Notes under the pieces: generated by a model
Told to the model about the DNA's origin: nothing
The model's database searches: none
The model's input: the letters and a program-made list of their open reading frames with translations, nothing else
Shown: piece after piece, positions 15,350 to 24,183 of the stretch
How the letters are laid out: each line of letters begins with the position of its first letter
How positions within the stretch are numbered: position 1 is the stretch's first letter
From: a virus
DNA length: 31,604 nucleotides
Strand: one strand, 5' to 3'
IMG/VR virus record: IMGVR_UViG_3300036770_002247
Span: 1-31,604 of that record
Position numbers and translations under genes: made by a program

Positions 15350-15742
15350 ATGGCTACACATACTGGCTCAGAAGGCACAGTGAAGATCGGGGCGAATGCG
15401 ATTGCTGAGATTCGCTCTTATACGATTGATGAGACGGGCGACACCATCGAGGACACCACGATGGGCGATACTGCTCGGACCTACAAAGCAGGGTTGAAGG
15501 ACTTTACAGGCTCTGTGGACGTTTATTGGGACGAGACTGACACGACAGGTCAAGGTGGTTGCACAGTCGGCAGCTCGATCACTTTGAACGTCTATCCTGA
15601 AGGCGCATCAACTGGTGACGTTTACTACACAGGCACAGCTCTCGTGACTGGCTTTAGCGTGACTGGATCATTTGATGGCATGGTCGAAGCATCAATCACC
15701 TTCCAGGGTACTGGTGGATTGACTAAATCGACTGCGAGCTAA
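15350..15742 (+). CDS. Major tail tube protein
   Basis: The 130-aa product is beta-rich with the tail-tube pattern: GSEGTVKIG, EIRSYTIDETGDTIEDT, the DTARTYKAGLKDFTGSVDVY block and the final SFDGMVEASITFQGTG strand. Such proteins stack as hexameric rings around the tape measure. A strong Shine-Dalgarno (AAGGAG) precedes the ATG, as expected for a high-copy virion protein. Its neighbours are the terminator gene and the tail chaperone pair. Confidence 0.87.
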   Translation: MATHTGSEGTVKIGANAIAEIRSYTIDETGDTIEDTTMGDTARTYKAGLKDFTGSVDVYWDETDTTGQGGCTVGSSITLNVYPEGASTGDVYYTGTALVTGFSVTGSFDGMVEASITFQGTGGLTKSTAS

Positions 15743-15745
15743 GGC

Positions 15746-16075
15746 ATGAAAGCGATCGACAGAGCAGTCGAGCATTTCAAGTCAAAGCCAGTTAAGCGCA
15801 TAGAGGTTCCAGAGTGGGGTGACGATTCTGGACCTCTTGTCATTTTTGCCAATCCGATCACGCTAAGAGAGCAAAGCAAGCTCAGTAAGATCGAAGGTGG
15901 CGATGCGGAGATGCTGATCGAAGTGTTGGTCATGAAGTCTGAGGACGGGCAAGGCAACAAGCTCTTTACGATCGAGGACAAGCCAAAGATCAGATCGTCT
16001 GTTGATCCAACCTTAGTGGCAAAGATCGTCAGCCAGATCATGTCGCAGTCACAGGAGAGCCTCGAAAAAAACTGA
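15746..16075 (+). CDS. Tail assembly chaperone, G-type (0-frame product)
   Basis: This 109-aa protein sits between tube and tape-measure genes, the constant position of the lambda G gene. It starts MKAIDRAVEHFKSKPVKRIE and has LVIFANPITLREQSKLSKI, both typical of short phage tail chaperones. Its last codons run over a slippery heptamer (16066-16072), with the stop directly after. The unshifted form should be the abundant product, which with the extended form holds the tape measure during assembly. Confidence 0.85.
   Translation: MKAIDRAVEHFKSKPVKRIEVPEWGDDSGPLVIFANPITLREQSKLSKIEGGDAEMLIEVLVMKSEDGQGNKLFTIEDKPKIRSSVDPTLVAKIVSQIMSQSQESLEKN
16066..16072 (+). other. -1 ribosomal frameshift site (A AAA AAC)
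   Basis: The heptamer AAAAAAC is in the right phase (A AAA AAC, codons GAA AAA AAC) immediately before the UGA stop of the G gene. A one-base slip back lets reading continue as CTG AGG GAG through an open frame to 16275. A small inverted repeat (GGGA 16076-16079, TCCC 16083-16086) lies just after, but it is weak and close, so the stimulatory structure is not settled. Confidence 0.85.
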
Positions 16076-16275
16076 GGGAGACTCCCGAACGACAGCTCAA
16101 ATTCGTCTTGGCAGAAAAACTTTCCATGACGGTCGATGAGCTTGAAGATAAAATGTCGTTTGAGGAGTTCCTAGAATGGTCGTGCTGGCTCAAGATACAG
16201 TCGGAGAAATCGCAACATGGCAGCAGCCCTAAATTTTCCGATCACAGCAGACGATCAAACAAAGGCGGCATTTGA
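16072..16275 (+). CDS. T-domain extension of the tail assembly chaperone (GT, made by -1 frameshift)
   Basis: Reached only by frameshift, this segment adds 67 codons to the G protein for a fusion of about 176 aa. It reads LRETPERQLKFVLAEKLSMT, then VDELEDKMSFEEFLEWSCWL, the classic T-domain pattern (a helix with MS..EF/L.EW). In the lambda system the T domain recruits tail tube subunits. The segment has no ATG or ribosome site of its own at the boundary, and its end overlaps the tape-measure gene by 59 nt. Confidence 0.85.
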   Translation: MRETPERQLKFVLAEKLSMTVDELEDKMSFEEFLEWSCWLKIQSEKSQHGSSPKFSDHSRRSNKGGI

Positions 16276-18004
16276 GAGTGTTCGTCGCAATCTAGATCAA
16301 ATCCGCAAGTCTGCTGAGGATGTCCAAGGTGGATTTGCTGGATTCAAAGCAGCTGCGGTCGGTGCAATTGCTGCAATTTCCTTCGGTGCAGTCATTAGTG
16401 GCATTCGAGGGCTCATCAACGAATTCGATGATCTACTTGACCAGGCTGAGCAAGTTGGGGTCGCTGCGGAGCGATTTCAGGCTTTAGCGGTTGGGGCAGA
16501 GCTCTCTGGTGCAAAGGCTGAAGATCTAAAGGCAGCTCTCACAAAGGTCGCTCAGAATGCTTTTGATGCGGCATCAGGCAACGAAACGCTTGCAGAGCAA
16601 TTCCGAGCAATGGGAGTCGCGGTTGTTGATTCATCTGGCAAGCTGCGAGACACTGAGTCAATCTTTCTTGATCTTGTCGATCAGATCTCAAGGCTTGATG
16701 ATGGCATTGCCAAGACTGGGATCGGCATTGATCTTATTGGCAAGAGCTTCACAAAATTCACCAACGGTGCTGCGGACATTCGGGCTGCTGCCGACGAAGC
16801 TAATCGGCTGAACCTGGTTGTTTCTGAGGCGACACAGAATGTCTTTGCCAAGTTCAATGACACGCTATTTATTGTTGCCAGGCAGATCAAATCGTTGATC
16901 GCTGAGGCTATTGCTCCTGCTGTCAAATGGTTTACAAGCCTGCTTGAGAAGGTCAAAAACTTTTTCTCGATTGGCAAAGCTGGCGGCGACAAGATCAAAG
17001 AGATGGCAGATGCTAATCGTGACGCTGCTTCAGCTGCTCAAGAACATGCTACAAGCCTGCAAGCAGTAAACAAGGCGACAAGCTCATTGCCTGCACCGAT
17101 CGCCAAGACATCGAGCATGATTGCTGCTCAAAAGAAGGCATCAGAGGAGCTTGCAAAGACCCTTAGAGATGTCGAATCGGTCACTTCTGATGTCGTCTAC
17201 AAGATTGCAGAGCAAACGGAGAAAGCCTTAGATCAAGACGTAAAAGAGGTGCTCAAGCAATTTGGTGAGGATTCCAAAGAGGCTCTCAAGAAATATCAAT
17301 TGGCGCAAGATGCTGCGAGTGAGGAGTTGGCTTATTGGCGCAAAGAGACTGAAGCGGTCCGAACACCAATGGAGCAATTCAACGATCGCATGGAAATCTT
17401 GAATGACGCATTGCAGCGCGGTTTGATTTCTTTCCAGGCTTATGAAGGACTGAGCGGCAAAGCATTTGAGACATTCAGCAAAGCAATCGAAGCACCAAAA
17501 GACGGTCTCGAAGAAATCAGGGCATTGCTAGACAAGACGGGCGAATCTTTTACCCAAACATTTACTGAAATGCTCATGACCGGCAAGGCATCGTTTAAGT
17601 CGTTGGTTGATTCGATCATCAGTGACCTGCTTCGGTTGTATATCAAACAGAAAATCACTGTGCCTTTGTTTGATGCACTTAAAACAATCGACTTTGGATC
17701 TATCTTGCCTGGTCGAGCTGTTGGCGGTCCTGTAAAGGGTGGTCGTCCTTATATGGTTGGCGAAAAAGGACCGGAGCTCTTTGTGCCAGGCGCATCAGGA
17801 TCAATTGTCAGAAACCAAGACGTTTCGGCTGGCAGCGGTGGTGGTGATGTCATCATCAACCAGACTTTGCAAATCACGACTGGGGTGCAATCAACGGTCA
17901 GAGCAGAGATCGCACAGCTCATGCCACAGATCGCCAATGTCACAAAAGCTGCCATTGTTGATGCTCGTGCTCGTGGTGGATCGTTTGCAGCAGCACTGAG
18001 GTAA
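16217..18004 (+). CDS. Tape measure protein
   Basis: At 595 aa it is the long helical ruler of the tail. The N-terminus has an ADDQTKAAFESVRRNLDQIR segment typical of tape measures, then a hydrophobic stretch (AAAVGAIAAISFGAVISGI, about 45-65), and long helices rich in Ala, Lys and Glu. The C-terminal end has the lambda gpH-like GGRPYMVGEKGPELFVPG block followed by VIINQTLQITTG. A known rule of about 0.15 nm per residue would predict a tail near 90 nm, which is inference. A Shine-Dalgarno (GGAGAA) precedes the ATG. Confidence 0.92.
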   Translation: MAAALNFPITADDQTKAAFESVRRNLDQIRKSAEDVQGGFAGFKAAAVGAIAAISFGAVISGIRGLINEFDDLLDQAEQVGVAAERFQALAVGAELSGAKAEDLKAALTKVAQNAFDAASGNETLAEQFRAMGVAVVDSSGKLRDTESIFLDLVDQISRLDDGIAKTGIGIDLIGKSFTKFTNGAADIRAAADEANRLNLVVSEATQNVFAKFNDTLFIVARQIKSLIAEAIAPAVKWFTSLLEKVKNFFSIGKAGGDKIKEMADANRDAASAAQEHATSLQAVNKATSSLPAPIAKTSSMIAAQKKASEELAKTLRDVESVTSDVVYKIAEQTEKALDQDVKEVLKQFGEDSKEALKKYQLAQDAASEELAYWRKETEAVRTPMEQFNDRMEILNDALQRGLISFQAYEGLSGKAFETFSKAIEAPKDGLEEIRALLDKTGESFTQTFTEMLMTGKASFKSLVDSIISDLLRLYIKQKITVPLFDALKTIDFGSILPGRAVGGPVKGGRPYMVGEKGPELFVPGASGSIVRNQDVSAGSGGGDVIINQTLQITTGVQSTVRAEIAQLMPQIANVTKAAIVDARARGGSFAAALR

Positions 18005-18006
18005 TC

Positions 18007-18627
18007 ATGGCAATCACTTACCCTTTAACCTTCCCTGCAAGCCCTGGAATTGCCAGGCTTAGGATTACCCCTAGATCGGTCGTGTCAGTGTCACAAAGCC
18101 CGTTTACAGGCCAGCAGCAGGTCTATAAACATCAGGGCCAATGGTGGGAAGCTGAGGTCACCTTGCCTGCTATGTCTCGTGCTGAAGCTGAAGTCATCAT
18201 CGCTTTTCTTCTTTCTTTGGATGGGCGTTATGGAACATTCATTATGGGTGACCCTATCGGCGCGGCTCCGAGGGGCATTGGAACGGGTACACCATTGGTT
18301 AACGGCGGTTCGCAGACGGGCCAAGATCTTGTTACGGATGGCTGGACGGCGAATCAAACGGGCATTTTAAAGGCTGGCGATTGGGTGCAAATAGGCACAG
18401 GATCGGCAACAAAGTTGCATAAAGTCTTGGTTGATGCAGACAGCAATGGCAGTGGACAATCGACTTTGACTTTATTCCCAAAGCTCAGAAGCTCACCAAC
18501 TGACAACCAGGCAATCTATGTGAACAATACAAAAGGGCTTTGGCGGCTTGCTAGCAACGAAATGCCTTACGACATCGACGAAGCAAGCATTTACGGCATC
18601 ACCTTTGCCTGTGTTGAGGCGATATGA
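18007..18627 (+). CDS. Minor tail protein, distal-tail (Dit/gpM-like position)
   Basis: A 206-aa beta-rich protein directly after the tape measure. It has the pattern seen in distal tail components: an N-terminal YPLTFPASPGIARLRITPRS strand pair, QQVYKHQGQWWEAEVTLP, a helix AEAEVIIAFLLSLDGRYGTF, then FIMGDP. A middle Gly/Thr/Asn-rich insert follows, and the C-terminus returns to strands. By position it corresponds to lambda gpM or gpL. ATGA couples it to the next gene. Confidence 0.7.
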   Translation: MAITYPLTFPASPGIARLRITPRSVVSVSQSPFTGQQQVYKHQGQWWEAEVTLPAMSRAEAEVIIAFLLSLDGRYGTFIMGDPIGAAPRGIGTGTPLVNGGSQTGQDLVTDGWTANQTGILKAGDWVQIGTGSATKLHKVLVDADSNGSGQSTLTLFPKLRSSPTDNQAIYVNNTKGLWRLASNEMPYDIDEASIYGITFACVEAI

Positions 18628-19253
18628 GTCGCGGTCTTACAGCTGGCGCACTTGCTCAGATCGCAGCGACCGAGCTGCAACCGATTCTTTTATTTCAAGC
18701 TGAGTTTCAGTCGGGCACGATTTATATCTGGAATGGTATTGGCGATCTAAGTTGGAATTCGCAGACCTGGACAGGTGTTGGCACTTTTATGAGCTTTTCT
18801 GACATTGAGGAAAGCACAGAAGTGAAGGCAGTTGGTGCGACCATTACGCTCAACGGCATTCCTAGCGATTTAGTGTCAACAGCTTTATCTGATGTCCGAC
18901 AAAACAAGCCTGGCAAGCTCTATCTTGGCTTTTTATCTTCGGGCTCTATCGTTTCTGATCCTTATCTCATCTTCGCTGGCAGGCTGGATGTTGTTCATCT
19001 CGATGAGTCATCAGAAGGATCAACAATCTCTTTGCAATACGAATCGAGGCTGATTGATCTTTCTAGGCCCAGAGTTTTTCGATATACCCCAGAAGATCAA
19101 GAGCGAGAGTTTGCAGGCGATTTAGGCATGGAGTTTGTCCCAGCATTGCAAGACAAAAAGGTGACCTGGGGACGTGTAAGCAATGCTGTTCCATCAGGAG
19201 CTGGGTCAGGTGGCGCACCTCCTGTCGATGAACAACAAACAACAGGGATGTAA
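18624..19253 (+). CDS. Minor tail protein (tail tip component)
   Basis: The 209-aa product starts RGLTAGALAQIAATELQPIL, then LFQAEFQSGTIYIWNGIGDL, and includes GVGTFMSFSDIEESTEVKA, a block common in DUF2163-like and gpL-region tail proteins. FAGRLDVVHLDE and SLQYESRLIDLSRPR follow. These proteins build the cone joining the distal tail ring to the central fibre. The C-terminal GAGSGGAPP stretch is flexible. The stop overlaps the J-like start (TAATG). Confidence 0.7.
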   Translation: MSRGLTAGALAQIAATELQPILLFQAEFQSGTIYIWNGIGDLSWNSQTWTGVGTFMSFSDIEESTEVKAVGATITLNGIPSDLVSTALSDVRQNKPGKLYLGFLSSGSIVSDPYLIFAGRLDVVHLDESSEGSTISLQYESRLIDLSRPRVFRYTPEDQEREFAGDLGMEFVPALQDKKVTWGRVSNAVPSGAGSGGAPPVDEQQTTGM

Positions 19254-22200
19254 TGGGCTTTCTTGAAATCATCTTAGCAATTGCGAGCATGGCTGCTGGA
19301 GAGGCGGCTGTTAGTTATTTCGCGATAACTTCTGCTTGGCAAGCTGCTGCGGTTCGCTTTGCTGTCGCTCTTGCGATCTCGACTGCATCTAGAAACTTAG
19401 TTACTCGCAAATCATTCCAAAGCGAAGCTGAGGGCAGGATCATCACGACTAAGGAGCCTTTGGCGGCCGCTAAAGTGATTTATGGTCGGGTGAGAGTCGG
19501 CGGCACGATTGTCTACATGGAGACCACTAGCAGCTCCAACGAATATTTGCACATGGTGATCGTCCTTGCTGGTCACGAGGTTCACGCGATTGATGACATC
19601 TACTTTGATGATGAGCTCGTTCCTTTAGACGGATCTGGCAATGCAACTGGCACTTTTGCTGATCTTGTAAGAATCAAGAAAGCTCTCGGCACTGATGCAC
19701 AAACAGCCTTTAGCGATCTGGTGTCTGAGTCTGATTCGCTTTGGACAAGCAATCATCGACTGAGAGGTCGCGCTGCAATCTATGTGAGGCTCAAATACAA
19801 CCAGGACAAGTTTCCCAACGGTGTCCCTAATATCACAGCCATTGTCAGAGGCAAGAAGGTTTACGACCCAAGGACCACGACGACTGCTTACAGCACAAAT
19901 CCTGCTCTGATCGTTGCTGATTACCTTTGCAACACCAGATATGGACTTGGCGCGACTTATGCCACAGAGATCGACGAAACAGCTCTGACAGCTGCTGCAA
20001 ACATTTGCGACCAGGATGTCACGCTCGATGCTGGCGGCACTGAAGATCGCTACACAGCAAACGGATCATTTGACACGACTGAAGTGCCAGAGAAGGTGCT
20101 TGCTGAGCTTTGCAGCGCAATGGCAGGTCATGTCACCTATGTTGGCGGCAAATGGTCGATTCTTGCAGGAGCCTATAGATCACCATCAATCACGCTTGAC
20201 GAAGATGACTTGCGAGCAGGCTTTAAGGTGCAAACCTTGGTTTCTCGCAGAGATCAATTCAACTCAGTCAAAGGTGTTTTTAGCTCACCAGACAACCTTT
20301 GGCAGCCAACGGATTTCCCGTCCTATTCTTCTGCTACTTTTGTATCAGAGGACAATAGCGAGACGGTTTACAGAGATATTTCGCTCCCCTATACGACCAG
20401 TGCAGCCACAGCGCAGCGTTTAGCGAAGATTGAGCTTTACAAGGCTCGTGAGCAGCTGTCGATGACTTTGCCTTGCAAGCTCACTGCTTATGGGGTCCAA
20501 GTTGGTGATGTGGTCAATGTAACCAATACCAGGATGGGCTGGTCTGCCAAGGCTTTCGAGGTTGTAGGCACAAAACTTGTTTTTGATCTCGATGCTGGCT
20601 TTGGTGTTGATCTTGATCTTAGAGAAACGAATTCAAGCATCTACTCTTGGGATGAAGCAACCGAAGAGCAAGAGTTTGTGCAGGCTCCGAATACCAACTT
20701 GCCAAACCCAAGATCTGTTCCTGCTCCTACAGCTCTGACGCTCACTGAGGTCAAAGTTCTTCTCAATGATGGAACCCTTGCCAATGGCATTCGAGTTAGT
20801 TGGACAGCTCCGAGCGATTATTTTGTCAAGGAATATGAGGTCCAATACATCAGGACTGGTGGGGCGATCGACTATGGGCTCATCAGCCAGGCTGCAACTT
20901 CCTCACAGTCATTTGGCGACATCACTGCAAGCGCAACCGCTACGTTGAATTATGGGTCGATCTCAGATGTCATCATTTCTGGCGAGCCTGAATTCAACAG
21001 CGGCACGACAACAACAACGCAGCTGACGATCGCTCCAGTCATCCAGGCTGTCGAATATACGGTCAAGGTCCGATCGGTTTCTCATTTGGCAGTGAGATCT
21101 GCCTTTGTGCAAGACACGATCACCACAGGCGGCGATACAACGGCTCCTGCTGCACCATCACTTATCACGGCAACCGGCAAGATCAGGTCAATTGTTTTGA
21201 ATTGGGAAAACCCATCTGATCTTGATTTTGATTCGGTGGAAGTATTTAGAAACACGACCAACAGCGTTAATTCTGCGACCAAGGTTGCTCAGATTGCTGC
21301 TGACAATTGGACCGACACAAATCTTGATAGTGATGTCACGCGCTATTACTGGCTGCGATCGGTCGACATGTCTGGCAATCGCTCGGCATTCAGCTCTTCA
21401 GTCAATGCAACGACTCAAACGATTGTTTCTGCTGATTTCAGTGCTGAGGTGCTTAATCTCTTTGCTGAGGCTGGGGCTTATGGGATTGAGCCTGTCGCAT
21501 CATTGCCAGCAAGTGGAGATTTTGTCGGGCAGATCAAGTTTGATACGACTGCGGTTGCTCTCTATCGTTGGACGGGATCAGCCTGGGACGATGACATTTT
21601 TAGCATCACGACAGGATCTGTTACCGCAAGTGCTTTTGCTGCTGGCATCGAACCTATTTCAGTCGTCAGCTCTTTGCCAAGCGCATCAGGTTACACAGGC
21701 CCGAAGGTTGTTTTTCTGACCACAGATGGCAAGCTCTATCGTTATGCTTCTGGGGCGTGGACAACTGCGGTGCTCACCTCGGATCTTTCTGGGACGCTTG
21801 CATCTTCGCAATTCAGCAACAGCCTGAGGCCTGTCGAGGTTGTTTCGTCATTACCAAGCAGCTCCAACTTCCAGGGGCGCACAGTTTTTCTCACGACCGA
21901 CAACAAGATATATCGGCATGATGGGACAAACTGGACTGCTGCGGTCCCAGCTTCAGATCTATCAGGCACTGTTTCTGATGCACAGATCGCTGGCCTGGCG
22001 GCTGCGAAGATCACCGGCACACTAACCAATTCCCAGATCGCTGATGTCGCAGCTGCAAAGATCACTGGATCTATTGTCGGAACCCAGATCACAGATGGCG
22101 CAATCTCAACAGCAAAGCTCGCAGCAGGATCGGTGACTACTGCCAAAGTTGCAGCTGGAGCAATTTCAGCAGATGAGATTGCAGCCAACGCAATCACAGC

Positions 22201-23896
22201 GGTCAAGATTTCTTCGGGTGCAGTGGAAACGGCAAAGATTGCAGCAGGAGCGATCGAGGCTAGCAAGATTGCATCCAGTGCGATCACGACCGACAAACTT
22301 GCAGCCAATGCGGTGACGACCGAAAAGATTACAAGCAATGCGATCACCACAGGGCTTCTGGCTGCGGGGGCTGTGACTTCGGACATTCTTGCAAGCAACT
22401 CGATCATCGCTGGCAAGATTGCTGCTGGGGCTATCAACTCATCGAGCTTGTTTGTAAGTGGGGTGATTACCTCTTCTCATATCCAGGCAGGCACGATACA
22501 AGGCGACAGGATTGCTGCTAATACGATCACTGGTGGTCTTATTGCTGCAAGCGGGATTATCACCTCGGCTGCACAGATCAATGATGCGGTGGTGACGAAT
22601 GCAAAAGTAACCAGCTTGTATTCGAGCGATTACAACGGACCTATTCCACCATCGAGCAGCAACTTTGGGACTGCTGGTTGGTATCTCGACAAGTCGGGCA
22701 GTTTCTACGGCAATTCGGTCTATCTGCGAGGTCAGCTTGTTAGCGGCACTTCAGGAGCGCAGCGAGTAGAAATCAACAAGACACTCGCAAACAAGCTAGC
22801 GGTCTACAACAGCTCAAACACGCTTATCGGGGCCATAGGTGGCTCTGGAGTCTTTGGCGATGCAGTCATTCAGTCTTATCCGCAAATCGTCAGCGGATCG
22901 TTTCAGGGTGCTTATATCGAGACTCCGAGTTATACGGGCTCGACGAATTATGGGTATGGTCTTTATGCAAGGACAGCCGATGGAGAGGTTGATTCCTATG
23001 TTAATTACTGGGACAGCTCTATCGGTTTAAGAGCTGCGGTTGCAGGCACTATTAGTGTTGGCGCAGCTCTCAGATCTGGAGTGCATGGCTATCGTGACTC
23101 TAGCTATTCCGCTGGTGGTCGTTTTTATGATGGCAGCGCTGGAACCCTTGTCACGCTTGCTGATAGCAGTGGCTATGCCTTAAACATTCGATCTGGGCAA
23201 CTAAGGTATGGATCAACCACCATACAAGCTCCAAGCGGATCATCAGGCGATTTCTTGCGTGGCAATGGTTCTTATAGTGCCTTATCAGCCTCAGACATTC
23301 CGAATATTTCCGGCAATAAGATTACATCTGGTTTGGTTGACTGGGGTTATGTCGCAGGCTTTAAGAACGGATCGAGTCAAGTCAGAGGCATTGCAGGCAC
23401 TGGATCAACAGCGACTTTACAAGCGTTTTTAGGATCAGAGACTACCGACACGACCTCTGGGAACATGGTTTATTACACCGAGGCTGGGGGCTACTTCGGT
23501 GGGGTCTATATAAACCAACGTGGAACAACAGCGACCTGGAGCGCACTTTATTCAGACGCTCGAATGAAGGATGTGCTTGGTCAAATACCGATTGCAGACC
23601 CTTTAGAAACGCTGAAAAAAATTGGCAATCCTGTGATCTGGAAATGGAACCATGAGGCATCTAGCGAGGTCTGGGGCTATACAGCACAGCAGATCGGACA
23701 AGGGCTTCCTGATGCTGTGATAGAGGCTCCAAGAACACCGAGAGGCGACTATCAGCTCGTGCCTGGCACAGAAGAACGGGTGCTGACTTTTGATAACACC
23801 AAGTTTCAGATGCTTAAGGACATGGCTTTGATTTCGCTTATTGAGAAGATCGAGATGCTTGAGGCTAAGATCGCTGCGCTGGAGGCTAGATCATGA
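19253..23896 (+). CDS. J-like central tail fibre/tip protein with C-terminal S74 chaperone
   Basis: At 1547 aa this is the largest gene. Residues 1-480 match the J core (AEGRIITTKEPLAAAKVIYG, then FPNGVPNITAIVRG). About 483-725 holds two fibronectin-III-like domains (SVPAPTALTL, TTAPAAPSLITATG). About 747-912 has three related ~55-aa repeats (VSSLPS, FLTTD, LYR.DG..W). About 913-1063 is an ITxxxIAAGAI-type repeat fibre. The end is an S74 intramolecular chaperone: catalytic pair S1434 and K1439 in SDARMK, then a coiled-coil tail. Self-cleavage before S1434 would release about 114 residues. In lambda, J ends in the receptor-binding tip; here a folded fibre replaces it. Confidence 0.88.
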   Translation: MGFLEIILAIASMAAGEAAVSYFAITSAWQAAAVRFAVALAISTASRNLVTRKSFQSEAEGRIITTKEPLAAAKVIYGRVRVGGTIVYMETTSSSNEYLHMVIVLAGHEVHAIDDIYFDDELVPLDGSGNATGTFADLVRIKKALGTDAQTAFSDLVSESDSLWTSNHRLRGRAAIYVRLKYNQDKFPNGVPNITAIVRGKKVYDPRTTTTAYSTNPALIVADYLCNTRYGLGATYATEIDETALTAAANICDQDVTLDAGGTEDRYTANGSFDTTEVPEKVLAELCSAMAGHVTYVGGKWSILAGAYRSPSITLDEDDLRAGFKVQTLVSRRDQFNSVKGVFSSPDNLWQPTDFPSYSSATFVSEDNSETVYRDISLPYTTSAATAQRLAKIELYKAREQLSMTLPCKLTAYGVQVGDVVNVTNTRMGWSAKAFEVVGTKLVFDLDAGFGVDLDLRETNSSIYSWDEATEEQEFVQAPNTNLPNPRSVPAPTALTLTEVKVLLNDGTLANGIRVSWTAPSDYFVKEYEVQYIRTGGAIDYGLISQAATSSQSFGDITASATATLNYGSISDVIISGEPEFNSGTTTTTQLTIAPVIQAVEYTVKVRSVSHLAVRSAFVQDTITTGGDTTAPAAPSLITATGKIRSIVLNWENPSDLDFDSVEVFRNTTNSVNSATKVAQIAADNWTDTNLDSDVTRYYWLRSVDMSGNRSAFSSSVNATTQTIVSADFSAEVLNLFAEAGAYGIEPVASLPASGDFVGQIKFDTTAVALYRWTGSAWDDDIFSITTGSVTASAFAAGIEPISVVSSLPSASGYTGPKVVFLTTDGKLYRYASGAWTTAVLTSDLSGTLASSQFSNSLRPVEVVSSLPSSSNFQGRTVFLTTDNKIYRHDGTNWTAAVPASDLSGTVSDAQIAGLAAAKITGTLTNSQIADVAAAKITGSIVGTQITDGAISTAKLAAGSVTTAKVAAGAISADEIAANAITAVKISSGAVETAKIAAGAIEASKIASSAITTDKLAANAVTTEKITSNAITTGLLAAGAVTSDILASNSIIAGKIAAGAINSSSLFVSGVITSSHIQAGTIQGDRIAANTITGGLIAASGIITSAAQINDAVVTNAKVTSLYSSDYNGPIPPSSSNFGTAGWYLDKSGSFYGNSVYLRGQLVSGTSGAQRVEINKTLANKLAVYNSSNTLIGAIGGSGVFGDAVIQSYPQIVSGSFQGAYIETPSYTGSTNYGYGLYARTADGEVDSYVNYWDSSIGLRAAVAGTISVGAALRSGVHGYRDSSYSAGGRFYDGSAGTLVTLADSSGYALNIRSGQLRYGSTTIQAPSGSSGDFLRGNGSYSALSASDIPNISGNKITSGLVDWGYVAGFKNGSSQVRGIAGTGSTATLQAFLGSETTDTTSGNMVYYTEAGGYFGGVYINQRGTTATWSALYSDARMKDVLGQIPIADPLETLKKIGNPVIWKWNHEASSEVWGYTAQQIGQGLPDAVIEAPRTPRGDYQLVPGTEERVLTFDNTKFQMLKDMALISLIEKIEMLEAKIAALEARS
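21990..22440 (+). repeat. Short degenerate repeats encoding a fibre stalk
   Basis: Inside the J-like gene about 150 codons repeat a unit of roughly 10-16 residues around the pattern AAGAI-(S/T)-x-x-KI, with variants such as AANAITAVKISSGA and SNAITTGLLAAGA. Such repeats form trimeric beta-helical fibre stalks in many phage tail fibres. The DNA repeats have drifted, so this is a coding repeat and not a CRISPR or satellite array. Confidence 0.6.
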
Positions 23897-24174
23897 GCTG
23901 TACCTGGTCGATCACAAAAATGGTTTCTGATCCAGATGAGCATGATCGTCCTAATGTGATTAGAGAAGTGACGATCTCTTGCACGAGTGACGATGAATCA
24001 TTCTTCACGACTGTGATGTTAGATCCACCATCTCAAAGTTTTGTCGATTTCAATCTGGTCACACAAGCATTGGTCTGGCAATGGGTCTACGCAAAGATTT
24101 CCAAAGAAGATATAGAGGCTATTGTTTTGCAGCGCATTGCAGATCGACAAACTGTTTCACAAATGCCGTGGTAA
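23893..24174 (+). CDS. Small conserved-type protein after the tail fibre (93 aa)
   Basis: Coupled to the J-like gene by an ATGA overlap. It begins with a strand-rich part (CTWSITKMVSDPD, then NVIREVTISCTSDDESFFTT) and ends with a helix-turn of the pattern LVWQWVYAKISKEDIEAIVL, closing in QMPW. Phages often carry proteins of this shape next to fibre genes; function is unknown. It may be a fibre chaperone or virion component, by position only. Confidence 0.6.
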   Translation: MSCTWSITKMVSDPDEHDRPNVIREVTISCTSDDESFFTTVMLDPPSQSFVDFNLVTQALVWQWVYAKISKEDIEAIVLQRIADRQTVSQMPW

Positions 24175-24183
24175 GGAAATGAC

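Noticed and set aside
21990-22440. Regular repeats considered as a CRISPR array or satellite
   Set aside because: They lie in an uninterrupted reading frame and repeat at the protein level as a fibre stalk; the DNA units are not identical and have no spacers.
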